The notes under the pieces were generated by a model. The model was given only the letters and a program-made list of their open reading frames with translations, was not told the origin of the DNA and made no database searches. Source: Forficula auricularia (taxonomy: Eukaryota; Arthropoda; Insecta; Dermaptera; Forficulidae). From it: DNA of 64,000 nucleotides. The position numbers and the translations under genes are program-made. Where the stretch lies: assembly GCA_024734495.1 (NCBI GenBank), contig JALMQS010000686.1, positions 158,743 through 222,742 of the forward strand, read 5' to 3'. Positions 61,667 to 64,000 of this stretch are shown here, one piece after another (positions within the stretch are counted from its first letter, which is position 1; each line of letters starts with the position of its first letter).

Positions 61667-62074
61667 GTAAGTGACTACGTTTACTTTATCCTACGCATTA
61701 TGGGGAAATATTATATTCATACAGGAAACAATTAGTGTTTTTGAAATATCTCAAAAAACGGCTAAAAATATTTTAATGAAATAAAATGAAGCGAAATCAC
61801 AGCGTTAAGGGCTAAAAAAGGACTTTTATTTGCAAAAATCATCAACTTCGACTTGAATTACTATACTAACTACTGCGCCAAAAGAAATTTTACTTCAAAA
61901 ATAATATTAGAGAACAAAAAATAAAATTTTTAGTAAGGAAAAAACTGTCCGTTCTGAGTATTATGAAATGAAGCAATGAATTAAAAGAATGCAAGGAAGA
62001 GTATTTTAATGTCTAAGAAAAAAGAGAAACATATGTTACTCGTATTAAAACCGCCAAAATTAAATAAAGTCTTC

Positions 62075-63202
62075 TTCTTCTTCTTCTTTAGCCTGTTAAC
62101 GTCCACTCCTGAACATAGGCCTCTTCCATTCTCTTCCATATCGATCTCTGCTGGGCTAACTGCATCCAATTTCCCCCCGCGTGGCGTCGGATGTCATCTC
62201 GCCATCTTGCCTGTGGTCTTCCAACACTTCTCTTGGATTGTCGAGGCCTCTATTGTAGAAGGATTTTAGTCCACTTGATATTGTCTCTTGCTATGTGACC
62301 TGCCCATTGCCACTTAAGACGAACCACTCGTTCCACCACATCCACGACCCCCATTCTCTTTCTTATTTCCTCATTTCGGATTTTCTCTCTGAGGCTGACT
62401 CCTAGCATTGCACTCTCCATCGCTCGTTGGCAGACTCGTAGTCGATTTGCACTGTGTATCGTTAGTGCTACAGTTTTGAGCCCATAGGTAGCGACGGGCA
62501 AGATGCATGACTCATAAACTTTTCTCTTGAGGTTTATAGGGATGCGTGGTTCCCGGAGAATATAGCTGAGCTTGCCAAACGCCGCCCAGGTCAACCGATA
62601 CGTCTGGTGATTTCGGCCGTCTGGTTATCCTTTCCCAACTTGATGTTATGTCCCAGATACACATACTCATCGACTTTCTCGAGAGTATGATTACCGATGG
62701 TGACCACTATATTGCTAGGACTCATGATTTTCGTTTTCTGAAGATTCATTTTCAGACCCACAGCTTGTGAGGATTCTTCGAGTTCACGTAGCATTATTCC
62801 TAATTCATCTGGGTCGCTGCTGATAAGCACAATATCGTCGGCAAAGCGTAGATGGTTAAGACGGCTTCCATCGATGTCGACCCCCCTTCGTTCCCAAGAA
62901 AGGCTCTTAAATACGTCTTCCAACGCTAGGGTGAAAAGTTTGGGCGAGATGGTATCGCCTTGACGGACGCCCCTCCTGACTGGTATTTTTCCCGTAGCCA
63001 AATCCTCTTCCAGCTTGACATGCAAAGTAGCGTGTTCGTAGATATATTGAATCAAGCTTGAGTATCTAGAGTCTATACGAGAATTATCCATCGCCCGAAG
63101 AATTGCCCAGGTTTCAATTGAATCAAAGGCTTTCTGGTAGTCCACAAATGCTATATGAAGGGGAATGTTGTATTCCGTGCATCTTTCGATTAATGTGCGC
63201 AC
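62075..63202 (-). pseudogene. RTE-type LINE, reverse transcriptase C-terminal half
   Basis: The minus-strand frame 63202-62591 has HIAFVDYQKAFDSIETWAI (first catalytic Asp), VRRGVRQGDTISPKLFTLAL, LRFADDIVLISSDPDELG and VDEYVYLGHNI. It continues, one frame over, at 62594-62250 with VYESCILPVATYGLKTVAL and WAGHIARDNIKW. The remaining C-terminus and 3' end reach about 62075 (CTTCTTCTTCTTC in plus sense). The 5' part is cut off by another element at 63206. It lies in the Dicer intron after exon 12. Confidence 0.88.
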
Positions 63203-63205
63203 TGT

Positions 63206-64000
63206 TTTTTTTTTTTTTTTCGGAGGGGAGGGGAGAATCTCTCGAAAGACACCCCTCGGCCGTGCCTCAGGGTAGTGTCAGGTTCCTGTCATTTTCAGGG
63301 ACTGACTAAACTCCCCCTCCCCTTATTTCCCCGTCACCTCCAGACCACAGTACAGCCTCAGCATGACAATATCCCCTTTTCGAACCGGCACCTGACGGCA
63401 GCTTAACGTTTCTCTTCATGATGTCTTCCGAGAATGGATTTGAGAAGGCAGTGACTTTATGCCATCCCTCTCCACCTCCATGATCAGGAACATCGGTCTC
63501 TCATTAAAACAGCTGCCAAACCGGCAAAGCCTGTTCCGCGTTCCGCCCATCTCGGCGTAAAACGTGTACCGCCAGAACTTTCATGAACCAGCAGACAACA
63601 CCTTCTTCCTAATAACATGGATAAAAAGGATCAGAAGTTCCATGTCTTAGGGAATATCCCATCAACGAGAGCCAAGTTCATTGTATCTAATACATTTTTC
63701 GGCATTCCTTTAACAACCTCCCTGACAACCTCTGGTATGATTCCGTCGGGTCCGGGGGCCTTATTCATTTTTATTTTCCCTATCGCGGCATTTAATTCCT
63801 CCAGCGTAAATAGTGGAATGGCGTCCATTTCAATATTATGGTACTCCCATCGTTCAATCTCGTGTGTAGGAAAGAGTTGAGCTACCACTTTGGTTTCTTC
63901 TTCTTTGGAGAGCTTCAACGGACTTCTCCTACACATTTTCTTCATGACTATTCGGTACCCTTCTCCCCAAGGATTCGTATTAATTTCATTGCAAATATCG
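63206..64000 (-). mobile_element. R1/I-like LINE, internally deleted, running off the right edge
   Basis: The poly(T) run at 63206-63223 is the sense poly(A) tail, inserted into the RTE reverse transcriptase. A GC-richer 3' UTR follows (63224-63625). It is joined directly to the N-terminal reverse transcriptase region, so the palm and thumb are deleted. Confidence 0.75.
63631..64000 (-). pseudogene. Pre-reverse-transcriptase region of an R1/I-like LINE
   Basis: The minus-strand frame is open from the window edge: NPWGEGYRIVMKKM, LFPTHEIERWEY, LEELNAAIGKIKMNKAPGPD and MNLALVDGIFPKTWNF. This is the segment between endonuclease and RT motif 1 in R1/I-type LINEs. After FPKTWNF it runs into 3' UTR-like sequence, because the catalytic part is missing. 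Confidence 0.8.

Overview
The window is a piece of an AT-rich, intron-rich, heavily transposon-loaded animal nuclear genome. It most likely comes from an arthropod, probably an insect. The evidence is a polybromo gene with the arthropod-style HMG box plus C2H2 fingers, a Dicer with an intact helicase as in Dicer-2, and abundant Jockey, RTE and R1-like LINEs, mariner/Tc1, hAT, P-like and MULE elements. I cannot name the species.

Two host genes were recognised, both on the + strand. The first is the 3' end of polybromo (PBAF chromatin-remodelling subunit; recognised exons 9309-21897). It covers the stretch before the HMG box, the HMG box, two C2H2-type finger exons, a proline-rich linker and the conserved C-terminus. 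The second is the 5' two-thirds of a Dicer gene. Its ATG is at 38104, and twelve exons to 61666 join in phase to 1018 codons (helicase, dimerisation domain, platform, PAZ). The RNase III exons lie beyond the right edge. A broken leucine-rich-repeat-like gene end sits at 1-475.

Layout. 1-9.3 kb: LRR-like remnant, a ~120-bp minisatellite, a 2.5-kb foldback, a Jockey-clade LINE with 11-bp target duplications, and a deleted mariner. 9.3-21.9 kb: polybromo exons separated by foldbacks, a P-like MITE, a hAT relic holding a tRNA-bearing palindrome, and other repeats. 22.7-28.2 kb: a ~190-bp satellite array split by a 3.6-kb LINE. 29.5-37.9 kb: a LINE fragment, a MULE transposase followed by a Ulp1-type protease, and a 1.3-kb P-like (THAP) element ending 130 bp before the Dicer start codon. 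38.1-64 kb: Dicer exons in introns packed with nested mobile DNA.

The most unusual signals are: (a) families of foldback elements carrying a hammerhead-like CTGANGA-hairpin-GAAA motif at several loci; (b) the MULE/SWIM/Ulp1 element, whose reading frame is broken only at homopolymer runs; (c) two P-like elements with perfect 8-bp target duplications, one at the Dicer 5' end; (d) a palindrome with a tRNA-like gene in each arm; (e) a LINE-in-MITE-in-LINE stack whose order can be read from the junctions; (f) a ~360-bp extremely G-rich block in an AT-rich background. Exon borders were placed by eye from GT/AG sites and phase; family assignments rest on motifs and need database searches.
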